The notes: a model not told the origin generated them from the sequence alone. 64,000 nucleotides of DNA from Nemania diffusa (GCA_038501195.1 JBBPUQ010000001.1:3472001-3536000); one strand, 5' to 3'. Positions 48,452 through 62,492 are shown, counted from the first letter of the stretch. Numbers and translations: made by a program.

Positions 48452-51400
48452 GCTCTGATTTAAACCGGCCCCACCTTGTGTTGTGTAAATATAGAGGCTT
48501 TTTCCATGTGAGGCACATGGCGTATCATGAGGATACGAATAGGCGGCGTTAATGTTTGGCGAATATTTGGTGGTTAAATGCCCACTAAAAGGGCCACTAT
48601 TTTTTTTCTACCCCAGGTAGCGTGTAAAACCATGGTTTTGCATTACTGCGTACGTGTAATAATAGCCAGGATTTCATAACGCAGTCCACATTAAGAATCA
48701 AATAATCAATCAACTGTTTAGATAAGTCAATCGCATACATGTGCGACATACTGGTACCCTATCAAATTGAAGAGATTATCTATCTTACTTACTTACCTAC
48801 CTGGTACCTCAGCTCGCTAGAGTATGGGCCACTAACGAGTTAAATGGTACATACCTAGTTGATACCGACACAGAGGAACCTTTACCGGTGCGAACGCCAC
48901 ATCGAACACCCTACAGCAAGCACGTACAGTACGCATAGGAGAATCGCTAAAACGATCAGCGTCAACCCAATAAAATGCCTACTTAGTCTACAAGGGAAAT
49001 TAGGTCCCGAACCCCACATTATAAGTCCATGTGGGATGGGATCTGGGATAAAGGTTACCGGGATGCGCATTTGCTCTATCTAGGACAGAATAGGACAAGA
49101 AAACAACAGATACCTACTGCGTACCTAGGTATCTACCTACTGTACTCAGTAGGTAGAGTAAGAGATCTACAGCATACACTACTGTATACATACACCTACT
49201 CCACGCTAGCGTAGCATAGATTCCATTTACATAAATTGGTACCTTGTAGAATTTGATAGTGTGTCTACGTACGCAGTATTCATGCTTCAAAGTACATATG
49301 CGCGCTCTTCAGCAATACTCGGTCCCGATAAGTAGGTACAGTAAACAGTAGGCATGATCCGCGCCGAGTAGGCATGTCAATGCTGTCATGTGGCATAATG
49401 TCTTGCGCCCTGCGATCTGCGAGCTGAGGAATGCCGATCCCCTTTCCCACGCGAGACAGGCATTTTTTTGTAACGCCAACGATGTAACCTCGTTAAGTAT
49501 CTACATACATGATACGTCCCTTGGCGTCAACTTTGCTGAGCCCCAGAGCGGCCGCAATGCCCCATATAGTGAGGGCTGGTGCCCGAAAGGACCGTCGGCT
49601 CTAAATCGTCATATGGCCAACGTAGTGCACGCCTTTTACTGTAGGTATCTACGATAGTGCTAGGAAGTTAAGCCATGATCAGAGAAAAATTACCTAAAAT
49701 GGAAAATGAGCTAAGCTGAAGGTTGACTGGGCAAGTAAGAGCTGGAAATACCTCGGTCGTGCTAATATTTAAGGTTATTGCAAGTGTCTATAGGCCCGTG
49801 CCATGCGCGCTACGCATAGCTAGCTACCTGCTAGCTCTACAGAATACCGATAACTGAGACATGTCTGGTCTGTGAAACTACTTACAGTATTCTGTATGGG
49901 TAATTGTACCCGCTACTTTGAGTCCTTGCTGACAACGTGCGAATGGATTGTTTTGGTCATGGCTCGATCCAACTTCTTGGGAGCCCCGAGTTGGGGGCTA
50001 TTATACCACACTAGGTAAAGTACGACAGCAAAGACCACGACTTAAGCATAAGGCCTAGGCTACGCAGTAAGAGGCAAGTCTAGCGTACGCTAACGGAATA
50101 CCGTAGCAAAGAGAAATATAAGTTCAAATAGCGTAGGCACTTAACTACGGGTATGCAAAAATATTTCTAACAGTCGTTATTCCCGGATGCTCATACCTTT
50201 GCAGTCACTAAATAAACAGAATGATCAGTTAAGATAAGTGGGTATGAGAATAAGGCAGAAATAGTAAGTTATTTCCACTGGCTATCATAGGTATAACCAC
50301 ATCTTTATATCATAGGCTACACATACTAGGTACCTACTTATAGGAGCGAGTGCGATATGTGAAATCTATTAGATGGAATTTTGAGCTAGGTGTACAGAGT
50401 AGATAATCCTCAACATTTATCTACAAACTATTACCAATGTACATGGTAGGACAGCTGGCCACATGGCATTCCCACGCCATGGAACGCGACATGCGCGGTC
50501 CTTCTCGGCTGGGCCGTTGGGGGCCGTTATGCTATCGACTGAGATAGGTATGTAAGTCTACTGTATCTAGGTCCTGAGCACGCGGCACTGACTACTATCA
50601 CATTCATACCTACTGCGTACACAACTACCTGACCTCTCGTGAGGTCCCTGCATTGTCTTATCTATCCACCTTCGCATACACAGTACATCTCTACACATGC
50701 GTAGGTATATCCATACAATGCACTGACATTACCGATGATCGACACTCACTACATACATATGTAGGTGCCTACAGGATGCGTAGAATCTAAGTAGAATCGT
50801 AGATACACTATATCAACTCGTCCGTCAATAGCGCCGGGTGAGCCGGGTCCGCTAGATACCTAGGTATTAGCTTTCGGGTTTAAGTTTCCCTCCTGGTTTC
50901 TGTTCGCCCGAGACTGCGCTCCGATTGAGGGGCATTACTGATAAGAAGAGAAGGAGCATCGTCCTGGGTTACTTACTTACATACTATGTACAGTACCGTA
51001 CTTGTACGCATACGTGTCGCACCGAAGATCTCCCCGGTGTTTGGTGGAGGAGATGACAGGGCATCCTCGTCCGTCTCTGGAGATCCGTACAGAATAGGTG
51101 TATCTACTGCACAGAATAATATCATATGCAAGAGGCACGCACTTTCAAGGTTCAACATCGTCCCCGAGCCTACGTTACATTTTTTAGCCTTTGTCCTATC
51201 TACCACTAGCTGCGACCCCGCGACCCAAACCAGCAACAGCTTCCACTGCTTGGGAGCGTTCTAACGGAGCGTACAGCAGCACTAACACCTATCAGTACCG
51301 ATGTACGCATACGTGCACCATGTCAGGGTCCTTTGGGGTTCTCTCCCGCAAACCGCCAACCGGGGGGTCTAGACATTTCTATTCAGTGGCAATCATCGGA

Positions 51401-53600
51401 CCATGATCCCGCTTGAACCGACCGAATTGGTGGGTAGAGCTCAAATATACGCAGTACGTAGCAGGTAGGTCAACTCTACGCAGCCCTATGCGTACATACA
51501 TACGTTTAGCAGCTTACAAGTACAGCAGATTCCAACACCGGTATATCATCCGGTTTCATACGTATATGATTCATCTTCTACATACTAGGTACGTACATAA
51601 GCTGAAATATTGATACCTATCTCATTGTAGGGCTTTATTTTCCCGACTTCACGTCGTCATACCTACAGTAGCCTGCCTACACTAACGTAGGTAAGTAGTC
51701 CCATCCCCTACACTCGATTCCGTAGGTACTGTACGGCGTATTTCACGCTAGACTACGTACATCCTTACCTGGATACACTACGGGAGACGGCAATGGAGGT
51801 GTGGTCTCGCGACACCCCGGAACCTCGCTCATGCTAGCTGTCGTGTGCCAAGTTAGCCATGTTGCTTCAAGAGGCAAAGTTAAGCGAGTGCGAGTACAGT
51901 GCCTCCACTACTGTTACCATGAGGGTGGAGTGATGAACGGCAATACAATAACATGTAAGTAGGTATGTACCTATGTGTAGGCGTCAGCGGCCGCCGTCAA
52001 AATAACCCGACACCATGTTACCTACCTACAACACAGTACGCATACGATATACGATATACGCAATTTAAAGTACGAGAGACGAAAGCAGGGCGATAGCCAG
52101 CGTGGAAATACCTACGTGTCTCCTAAACAGGTTGATACAGCACGTTCAGCAGCAAACCAGCAGGCGATTCATCTATATACTATGTACTCTCTCGCCACCA
52201 TGTTTAACATAGTTTACCCATAACCAGCGACGCCTAGCGCATTCACGCTACTGCCCAGCAGTCGCCGACTACAATGCCCTGTCCGTGCTATATCTAGGTA
52301 GTATAGAACTTATTCCCTCATTACCAGGTGATGAGCCAGTTCACTCGCTTTCGCCATGGAGCAGTAGGTACCTACAGAATACAGTCCTACTTTTGTGATC
52401 CGAGAAGAACCCCTCTGTCCGGACCCCTTCTAGATAGCCTCTATCACCCGGTCCCCCTTACAGGAGTCTGGCGTTGATCGAGCGAACTGGTGATGGGCGT
52501 TCGGAAATCGGCAGGATAGTCTATGCGTATGCGAGCGCCTGTGGCCTCGATGGGACTCGATCGCCCCCGATGCCATGCTCGTCAATTCCGGCATTTTGGT
52601 AAATAGATTGAGCCCGTGTCTGGGCACCAATGGGAACGTCTCGCGCAACCCTCCTTTCCCCTCCTATCTGCCATGATCCGCCGACTGCTCTCGGTAAATA
52701 TGCGATGGTCTTTAGTTCGTTCGTACATAGGCAGTATATACGCTCGTTCCTTCTGATACGCAGAGATCTGGCCGGCTGCTTGTGATGCCAAAGGAAGGGA
52801 AGGGGGTGGGCTTGGATTGGGATTAGTACCTCAGTTGCGGCAGGTTTCTTCCGCCCTTGAGGCATTCATTGGTAAATGAACGCGAGAGCTCTGTCTCGCT
52901 CGTTGGGTATGCCCTACGCCTCAACCCGATTCCCTCTGCTAAACCACCCCGACCGTGCCGTGCCGATAGGCCAAGCGCTCTGTTCTAGTCCTAGACCTCG
53001 TACCCTCGTAGGTACTTCCCAATCATGACTGGTATACGGAGTGGCGGGTGCGGAACGTCATCCAACGCTTGCACCTTCACGATGCTGGCTGATATCTGCC
53101 TATCGCATGAACGCCGGTCGAACTATCCACCTGCGTGCTCCTTCTAAGCCCATAGGACCGACGTCGCATTGGGGCGGTCCCAAGAGCTCCGGGTCGCGGT
53201 AAAGGACAGGCTTAAGGTAGTGGCGCACCCAAGACCAAGTAGACGTTGAAAGCGGCGTATGAGCACGTACTTGTGAAGTATGTAAGCACGAGAGCTACGC
53301 CCCGTCGTTTCACAAGACGTTCGCGCATACCTACCAAACCTCAGTGTTAACTCTATCGAGGGTCTAGAAAATGGGCCCGTGGCGGCGGTTTCTGTTTCGA
53401 ATCCCCCCCCCCCCCCCGAGAGGAGCCGTTGCGCGCCACCGTAGGCGCTGACAGCGCTTAGCTCGACACCGCTTATGTCGCACTTCCAAACTATGCGAGA
53501 CGCACAGGAGAGCAGTGACTAGTAACGCGACTTGTAGTCTGCTGACTAGCGCCACATACATACAGATCCGAAGGATATTACTGACTACCCGTATTTCTCC
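48452..53600. other. gene desert with recurring short words
   Basis: About 5.1 kb without a supported gene. 49658-50972 and 51614-52429 lack any 60-codon frame. TACAGAATA (49838, 49888, 51088, 52373) and TACGCAGTA (49114, 49270, 50061, 50611, 51448) words recur, with many TAGGTA/TACCTA copies. A more GC-rich island at about 52430-53600 holds a 114-codon minus-strand frame (52521-52865) starting at ATG, but it has no recognisable domain. A run of 15 C lies at 53403-53417. Confidence 0.5.
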
Positions 53601-56264
53601 GATGACAATATGCTCCTAGTGATCTATGGCCTCTCCGCCTCCAGCGTGAATCGGGTTTCAACACGTTTATTGATTAGAATATGATACTGTGCTTTGTAGT
53701 GTCCTATCCAATGTTTATGGTACACCTCTGCTATGAACAACTGTACCAGTATATTCGATTGGGGGATTTGTTGCGCCTCATCGTGGACCCGCCGGGCACA
53801 GCCTCCGGGTCAGCAAAAAGTATAAGTGTTACTTGGCTTCTTTACGTCATACCAGACCTGCAGGGAGCTTTTCGATGATGAATTGGTAGTTAATTTGCTA
53901 TACGTGCTTACCTTGTGTAACAGCCCTATCGACCCAGTCCGTACTTGCTGACTTAGAGGGCTATCAAGCGAGTAGGTACCTGAGTAGATAGGCCATCATA
54001 GCGAGATATAAGATCAATTTGGTAATTCCTAGACCTTCCGAATTCTTAAGCAGCTCTAGGACATATATAGATATCGAAAATCACCAATATGGCCCCCCTG
54101 AAGGCTGTATCGTATGTAGTTCTCTGATATACTCTAAGAATCCTCCTCTTGATTGCTTGAGACGATGTCAAAACATCTCAGATCTCAAATGTAGAAGACT
54201 ACGCTCACTTCCTGACACTTGAGGGTACCAGCAGTGAGTAGACGCAGGAGTGTTTTCTATTTTAACCTGTGCGGACGAAACTACACTCTGCTATTTGTCT
54301 TTCTAGAAAATATTTCAGTTTAACTGTATACAGTGATTGCCCGCTAGCCATATATATCTCGATTTTAGCTACTAGGCGAAGACAATTACATTCAACATAC
54401 AGCTACAATCTGCTGGTACTAGCGAGGTGCCCTAAAATCTAGAACGGAGATTCGCAATGCAGCATCGATTTGTGAGCGATTCTAAGAGTATACGAGAGGT
54501 TTTAACATAATATGATGTACCGGCGAACCTCCGTGTATACCCTAGTGGGTGATTTCGATACCAATAAACTGTATCAACTGTGCTTGTCTCGGTTTGCATT
54601 ATAGCTTTACAGTCATCTTATGTTTATTTCATTTGACACTAGTAAGCGAACTGTCCCTTTACACTGGGTGTGGAAACTCATGTTAACTACTATATATAAG
54701 ATTGGCTAGTGGAACACTGATCTTTGCAAGGCAGACAGGAGGTGATGTCTCCGACGAATTTATAATTGTGAACTCAACGCGATGTCTCTTCGCTAGATAT
54801 GGTTTTGCTATAATAGCTAGGGTCGCAAGGCCGGTGGCTTAGAGGCTGAATGATGAGATGAGGAAGAATAAAGTTTAGGGATAGAACAGAAGACTAGCTC
54901 TATAGATGTTCATGGCCAAATACCGTGCTCGCATTTAATCACCAAATACGAAGAGCTCTCGATATTTATAACTTTCGACTATATGTCATGGAAGATGGCA
55001 GATTCTAGAGCTGGAGCTAGCTATTGGAGCATCAATACTTCACCTAATAGGCTTGTATTCGTAGATGTGTATCATTCAGAGTTCCAGAGAAGACATGTGT
55101 CTCCCCCTTTGCACACTATAGGGGTAACCACGTTCTGCCACATACCTACACAACAGGAAACGAGAGTAGTTTATAATGTAGAGCTCGAAAGTCGGATATC
55201 CTAGAGCAGAGAAGTCGCTAATACACAACATAGCTGACTATTAGCCTTATGTATATCCCTCTATCTCACCCTGTAGACCTCAGGTTAAGAGCTAGAGAAG
55301 CTGATACTCTAGCCCTAGATATGGTATAGATTGAGGGTTAGTATTACTCATAACTATATATTTAGCTCTCATTCGGATGGGCGTCCTCCCCATCGCCTGC
55401 AGGACATCCCTAGAGTCAGTTAGTCGTGTACATTGGATTCTAAACTGACGTTATAACACAAGATGCTATGGTATTAAAGGTATAGGAGTCAGATATAATC
55501 TCAGCTAAGTTTGCGATTAGGTCCCTCAGGCCTACAATGGCTTACAGTTTGGGGCAGCCAGATCCCTTAAAGGACTAGATGGACACAAGGCCTAGCAATG
55601 CTCGTACAACACCGCAATTAATGAGTTTAGTAATCCCCCGAGGGGAAGCTAAGACGAACCCTTGAAAACGGAGATGGATGTTATTCCGTTGCTTGTACCT
55701 TCAGCTTGTATGTCCTACAACCCGGTCGGGCTTTAGTTGGGCGATTGACTACGCTCCCTCGTTTAGTAGGTGATACTTCGGAACTTTCACAATCACCTTT
55801 ACTCTCAGAACATAAAGAGGGGAAAGGAATATGAATAAGCTCACAATATCTCGAAGGTCGTATTCAATATATCAAGTACCCACCATGAGATTAAACCAGC
55901 CAGCTAATGACTGCTATCTATAACTCACAATGGGATTTAATTGCTCTTACTTTCACAGGGTGCTATTCAATATCACAGACCCCTTGAGATGGCCGTGGTG
56001 AAGGGAGAAAGTTGGAAGTGTGGCTTCTGTATCTAATCTTCTCTACGATATTTCCATATTCTGGCTAGTCAAACTTGCACCTAGTGATGTCCCTTTCTGA
56101 TACACTAAAGGTGAGTGCATCGCATAGTATGTTGAATTCCCGCTCTATCTTCGTTTTGCTTCTGATCGTTGACACCGGGATCTAACGCTAAGTCTTGTCT
56201 ACGTTTGTAAGGTATTCAACGACTATAAGTACACTAACTAACTATGGTCTTAGTTATAATCCCT
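53600..56264. repeat. AT-rich block, possible decayed repeat
   Basis: About 60-62% A/T in sampled lines (54961-55020 is 37 of 60; 55201-55260 is 36 of 60), with frequent TATAG/CTAG words. From 55205 to 56264 no frame stays open for 60 codons. It ends directly at the 3' end of the tah18-like gene. No transposon protein remnant could be identified. Confidence 0.35.
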
Positions 56265-59192
56265 TTACCATACTTCTTCCCAAAAAAAGATTTTATTATG
56301 AATTATTTTCTTCGCCTCCTCGTGATCGGTAGCCATCTCTCCTTTGACTATACAGTCGTACAAAGCAAACCTGACGGCTTCGGGCATCTTTCCAGAACTA
56401 CCGCATAGGCAGATGGCAGCATCTTTGCGAAGTAATTCGCAAACCTTTTCGTAATGCTCGAGGAGGCGATCTTGAACATATACCTTGAATGGCTGATCTC
56501 TCGAGAAGGCTGTGATAACCTTTATGCGCAGCTCCGCCCACTCCCTCTCAAAGTAGAAGTCAGCTGCGCGATTTCGCCCACCATAAAATAGTAAAACCTC
56601 CCTACATTGCGCAAATCCCTGGTATTCAGCCATGTCTGCGCGGTCATGAAGGAGAGCGCGGATGGGCGCGATACCTGTACCCGGAGCGATGATAAGCAGA
56701 GGTGTGGTTGGCTTGCGGATGACCATTGGAACACTGTTGTCCCGGAAGGTAATAGCGATTGATGTGCCGGGCATGAGGGATGCGATGTACCGAGAACAGA
56801 GGCCTTGCCGAGTCTTACGCAACACTGTCTTGTATTTAACTAAAGCAACCACTAGATCCACCATCGTGTCACAGGGTTCTCGCGCATCGTTTGTTTGGGC
56901 TCCACCGCTTGCAATGCTGTACTCACGGCCTCGTATGACTGGGAAAACGGATGGAATATGTTGGTAAGGTACCCTAACACTTGGGAAGTCCTGCAGAACT
57001 TCAAGTATGGACCGGCGTGGCCGAGATGTATAATCCCAAAATTCATCAGAGTGGCCAGGGTCTGCAAACTCCCTCAGTCTCTCTTTGTGTGTGGGATCTT
57101 CTGTGTAGCTGGTGATCTCTGCGAAGAATGTACGTCTGGGTATGCAGGTGATGTCGTAATTATGTGTAAGAAGATCCCGTAATGTGCTGTTGCTCAAGGG
57201 ATAACAGTTTCTGGGTTTCTTGCAGGGAATATCCGAATTCTGGGGCACATGTTGAAATGGCTTATCAGCAACATCATTCCAGCCCATAAGCTCAATAAGG
57301 GTCTGAACATCTTGAGCGAAGTTTTTCGGATAAATGACTGCCACATCTCCTGGGGCTAAAAGAGGTTTCATATATTTGTGGGTTCTTGTGTTGACCGCCC
57401 CGAAAACACGTAGACTAAGATGTCGGACGTCTTGCCAGTGAGAGTCAGGAGTCAACCTGATATTTTGATCAACTATACCTACCCAGGCATTAGGTATAGG
57501 GAGCAGTGCGTCGGAATGGGTCTCATCTCGGATTTTCGTATCGTCGATAGAATATTTCGTCGCATCATCTCTTAATACATTGGGTCTGTCGAGTATATCA
57601 ATGCCACCGGGCCATCCTCCCGCGGTTTTATTTGAGAGACGGGCCATGATGTGTTCGTTTGACACTTCAATATCGTGTTCATACTTCAGTTTCTGTAGGT
57701 GATGAGGGGAATTGTCGACATGGCTAAATAGTGCCGCTTCCCTGTCGAGTTTCCGGCCATGGTTATCGGTATCATAGCCATCAGGGCGCTCAGGAAAGGT
57801 GTTCTCACGGAGTGGAATAGTTGGGGAGCCAGTGGTAATTCTGGAGTCACTGTTGCTCTTAGTCTGGGAGGTGACATCGATCATCATAGCATCGTCGTCT
57901 GGCGTTTCTACGTTTTGAACATCCATAGCTAGGTCTTTTTCTACTAGTTCAATGGTGAATTTGGGGGTAAGCTGCACATCCGGTGGTATCGGTAACTGGC
58001 CTGGAGGTAATGGCCACTCTTTTTCAAGATATGTCTGCAGAGTAAGACACCATGGTAGAAATGTCCCGTCGATGCTTCTAATATGTTAGTACTGTGGTAC
58101 GGACAAGCTGACGACGAGATCGGGTTATTTCCCCTGAACCAACAACGAAGGGGTCTCGCATCTTGCTACTTACCCGTCTTCGTGGCGCTCGTCAGCCTCG
58201 CCACGAGGCAAGAATTCAACAGCGCCAAGCTGTTCAAGGCGCTTATGAAGTTTCCGTGTAGCCCAGTTGAACCTGTGGCGATGATGGCAAATGTTAGCAA
58301 TTCCTAAAGGGTTGGATGACTCCGGAACCTAAGCGTATATAATTGAACGTAGGCAAAAAAGGGGAACGATACGGGGAAGAAAGGCGGGAAAGCAAAACGA
58401 TTGATGGTACACACTGATAATATGAACTGTCGCCAAGACCGAAAGTGGTGAAGTTGACTTGACGAAGGCAGTTTGGCGGGAGGCGCTTGCGAAGGAGGCT
58501 CTTCCAGAATATGCGAGCGTTCTTGGGCAAGTCTCCTTGGCCGGTAGTGGAAACAACGAAGACGACGAGAGGATATCGCCGCAAATCACTCTAGAAGAGA
58601 AAAGAATGGTTAATTATGACGTTTGATTATAGACGGCGGAGTGACTCGTGGCAGAAGCAATGGGTATATAAACAGGGTGCTAGATACCTAATTGTGAAGA
58701 AAGCCTGAGTGAGGCTAAGGTACGGGAGGGTAGGGTGAAGCGAGCCAAGATAAGGCAATACAGGACAAAGTAAAGGCAAGGCAAGGAGCTGCGGTCCGAG
58801 CCAAATCAATAACTATTGCTTACCTGTACCTACTTAGGTTACCAACCTGACGTAAGTAGATCGAGACCTGTCCAGCTGCCTTTTCAATAAGCAGGTGGGT
58901 AAAAAGCAAGGAAGCGCAAGTCGAGAATAACATATGAACGAAAGAGTTTGGCAGCGGTGACCCAGATTGTCTTGCGATTTATTATATATATATATAATAT
59001 ATTTCAACGTACCAGTTGGACATCGTTCATTTCTTCTAGTAATGTCTGGAAGTGCAATCTTCTAGCCATGCGTTCAACATCACTGGCGGACTCTTCGCTG
59101 TTCCCCGTCTCAGATCCGTAAAGGATGAGCATTTTTCGACGGTCAAGAGTTGGGACTTCATCGGAAGAGGCAGAATTTTGCTCCGACTCCAT
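56265..59192 (-). CDS. tah18: NADPH-dependent diflavin reductase Tah18-like
   Basis: Flavoprotein expected to pass electrons from NADPH via FAD and FMN to Dre2 for cytosolic Fe-S cluster assembly. Minus-strand exons 59013-59192, 58415-58590, 58174-58272 and 56265-58077 join in phase to 755 residues (introns 422, 142 and 96 nt). The FMN domain has YGSETGN at residues 25-31, STTGQGD at 74-80 and FGLGDSSY before the family's FNWATRKLHKRL. The FAD domain has RGREYSIAS near 534. The NADPH part has APGTGIAPIR near 616, GGRNRAADFYF and CGSSGKMPEAVR. The last residue is the conserved terminal Trp. The linker after the FMN domain (about 185-330) is long and divergent, so the protein exceeds what I expect for fungal Tah18. 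Orthology to Tah18 is likely, but a divergent paralogue cannot be excluded. Confidence 0.9.
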
Positions 59193-62100
59193 AGTCGCAA
59201 GGAGTGGTAGACAAAGCTCGTAACGCGTGGGAACAACAAGTTAGACTCGAATTAAGGTTGTGTGTGCACCTAAGGAGGGCGTTATGATTTGAAGAATAAA
59301 ACATGAAATCGTTACCACAACTACTGGTTGCTTATGTCATATGTATGCCTACTTGCCTCCTGTGCCAAATTGAAGTAGGTACAACAAGTACCTACATTAT
59401 GTAAAGCAGGTAATGACTACCTACCATGTAGGTACTCATGCGGGGTGGATCGCTTTTCAAGCGCGATCGGACAGCAGAGACGGGTTCAACGCTATTAAGA
59501 ACTGTACTTGTCGACGCCCTTATCTTATTATATATACCTGTACATCAACCGGTCTATTTAGGGGCAAACTGATGTTAAATACCACATGTAGGTAGTTACC
59601 TGCTAATAAAAACCACACTGTATGACTGGACCTGGTGATATGTATACAGGTACATAAAACTGACCACATACCTATGTATGTAGGTAGGTACCTAGGTAGC
59701 CTTTCACTTACCTTATGCGTAGGTATCTAGAAATACTATATGTCCGATTTTTACTGGACGGTGTACGTTTTTTTATAATGAAGGTAGATCAAAGAAGCGA
59801 CGCCAGTCATGTGATAGAGATGGAACAAATTGAGGCTCTCTCGGAATCAAGAACCGATATTATCTGAGTATAGATACAGAGAGGTGCCTACCTCTGATTA
59901 GGCAAGCAGTACATATGTATGTAGGTAGGAATGCGGGGGCTAATGGCTAATGTACGTAGTAGGATAGGACAGCCTAGGTAGGTACCTACCTATTGTAAAG
60001 TGGTAGTAAAATAACGAAACTCAAGCTCGTTCCTTACCTAGGCAGACCTAGGTATATACTGCACAGGCCTTTCCCCAAACAGAGTGCCTCCCTTGTCCGC
60101 TGGACCGTTGACATCATGCACGTAATATCATCTGAGCTACGCACAGGCCGAGAAGCCCAAGCACAAGTATGTCTGTATGTGCTTATCCATGTACTGTAGA
60201 TACTGCGTAGATCTTGGATGGGTGGGTTTAATATGTCAAGCCACGCGACTATTATATACTGTCAGCATATTACCTACATTATGCGTCCTTGTGCCGTAGG
60301 GCAATCTCCGTAGCGAGGGTCTGTTGTGGCACCTGTATGTGAGTAGGTATGTAGGTACCTAAGTAATCAACTGGGGGTCTTGCACAAGGGCCAAAAGGGG
60401 GAAATTTCATTTTGCCTTGCAAACAGCTGAAGTTGTTAGTGCATTGGCTAGTGGGCGTCTTTAGATTAATAGCTAGGCGTATACATAGCTCATCCCCGGC
60501 TTTGACTTACACCACCCCGGACTATAGAATGTCGATTCAGCTTCTAGAACTTTAACTGCCGACTGGCCATCGCATTGCAGGTCTGTTTGATCGGTATCTT
60601 AGATAGGTACCTAGTATTTGCATAGTATCAGTAATACATATGTAACTACGAATACTTCTAACTGAAAGATACCTGGTCATCGCAGAATAGTACCTAATGC
60701 CTATGTGATTACAACACTCCTCTAGGAAAAGTAGTGCGCCGCTACTCTGTGCTATTAACGACCTGCCTGATCGCAATGGTAATGTTCTTTAATTGCGGCT
60801 ATTTGCTCTATCTCAATTCATGCATGCGTACATACAAGCAGTCAAATTTTTTAGCAGGTTAATTTCCTACGTATACCAACTACTCTCTAGGTAGCTTAAG
60901 CCCCGACCACATACATGGGAGATAATCATTTGGTGTTCTTATTATGCGTATTATACAGTATTACCTACCTCCGCCTAGTAAATACGTACATAGGGAGCCG
61001 CCAGACAACAGCTCCTACACTACCAAGGGAGTATGGTAGAAGGCGAGTAAAGCGCTTACACATTAAGCGGGCAAAGGAATAATAAAATATGAGGTAGGTA
61101 TGTTGGTGTTGAAATGACGCGGTTAACAGGTATCTACCTAACTTCGTAAGGTACCTATGTAGGTACATACCTATACCTACTAATTGTTTCGAAAGCGGAC
61201 GTGTAGGTGTGGCCGGTGTGGCCTCTACTACTACGCAGTACGTAGCCACATGCCATTCAACGCGCTTTTCGCTTGCGGACCCATAGTTGCGCAACGGCCA
61301 AGTGCGTCATGCGGCGAGCAGCTTCCACAATCCAGAGAGTAGTACACTGCGTAGGTACCTATCGTCGGATTCCGGAAGTCGACGCAGCTTCGGTGTTATC
61401 CTCCTAGTCTTGTCCAATCACCGACGTTTCTTGGGTAGGTAGGTCTTCAGGTGTTTCAAGGAAACCCGATTTGACCAATGATATAATTCCATTCACACCT
61501 CAGCTACGTGATGCCTAGGAGAAACCCACAAAGCTCGATGCATTTGAATTGGCTACGGGGCCGAACTAGGTAGTTCGAGCCTGTTGTCTCATCCCAAAAG
61601 GACAGATTGACGTGGTGTTGCTGTATGAGGGGAAGGTGTATTGTTTAGTGCGAGGTTGCTCAAAACTTTTTATTTATATATGGATTCTTGAAGTAAACCG
61701 GCAAGCAACGTGAGGTCCAACTTCCTGCTTCTTCATGACGTATGGGCCAATCAGAGTTTATTATTGTGTTATGGTGTGCTGGTTGGGCAGGCGTTGGCCT
61801 AATTTGCTGTCTTGGAGAGATGGATGAATACTTAGATAGATAGATAAATATCTAATACACCTACCTACCTAGGTACTTCACCCTGTGCTCTCTCCGTTGT
61901 TGACTGCCTTACGGGATTTGTATAAATTATTTTTGACTTCCAACTTCCCTCTTCTGATAGGTGTAGCATCATTATAATTGTTAACTACTGCAAGATCCCC
62001 GGTATTTGGCCTAGCTACAGTGTAGGTAGTTCCATTTGCTGTTGCTGTAAAAGCGAGCAAGCATTTAGGTGAAAAGGTACGTACTTCCCGGGTCCCCCTT

Positions 62101-62492
62101 CTGATTCGCCATCTTTAAAGTTACCCCTTTCCTTATTCGTCAGCTCCTACTCACGCCTGCCGTATACATATCTAACCAAGGCCCACAATCATCAGAAACA
62201 CCTTACAAAAATTTCTGGCACGTCGCAGTATCTACTTTAGTCCTCTTTTCCCCTTCTCCTCTTCACACCTCTCAATCCACATCAATCAAGCCAAACTTGT
62301 GTCAACTTTCGACCAACACTCAAGTCTTCCCAACTTTCTAGGGCACGTAGCCACCCTATCTTCCTCCCCCGACATCAACCGTTGTTCACGCGTTCCATTA
62401 CTGAAACGCTCCGCAAACGTCTACGCATCTCTACCTCCTGCTATCACGATCAACCTCAGCATCACCACTCCCATCCACATCCACTAGACATC
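59193..62492. other. intergenic between tah18-like and RRM genes
   Basis: The two flanking genes diverge across 3.3 kb. 59596-60551 has no 60-codon frame. TAGGTACCTA-type palindromes are frequent (for example 59680-59700, 59970-59995, 61150-61170) and TACGCAGTA words occur at 60201 and 61232. From about 62100 the plus strand is strongly C/T-rich up to the ATG at 62493, as in leaders of highly expressed fungal genes. No gene is supported. Confidence 0.5.

Noticed and set aside
52521..52865. Minus-strand 114-codon frame starting at ATG
   Set aside because: No recognisable domain, signal or splice context; composition and neighbours do not support a gene.
61878..62060. 60-codon minus-strand frame
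   Set aside because: Does not begin at ATG and has no features.
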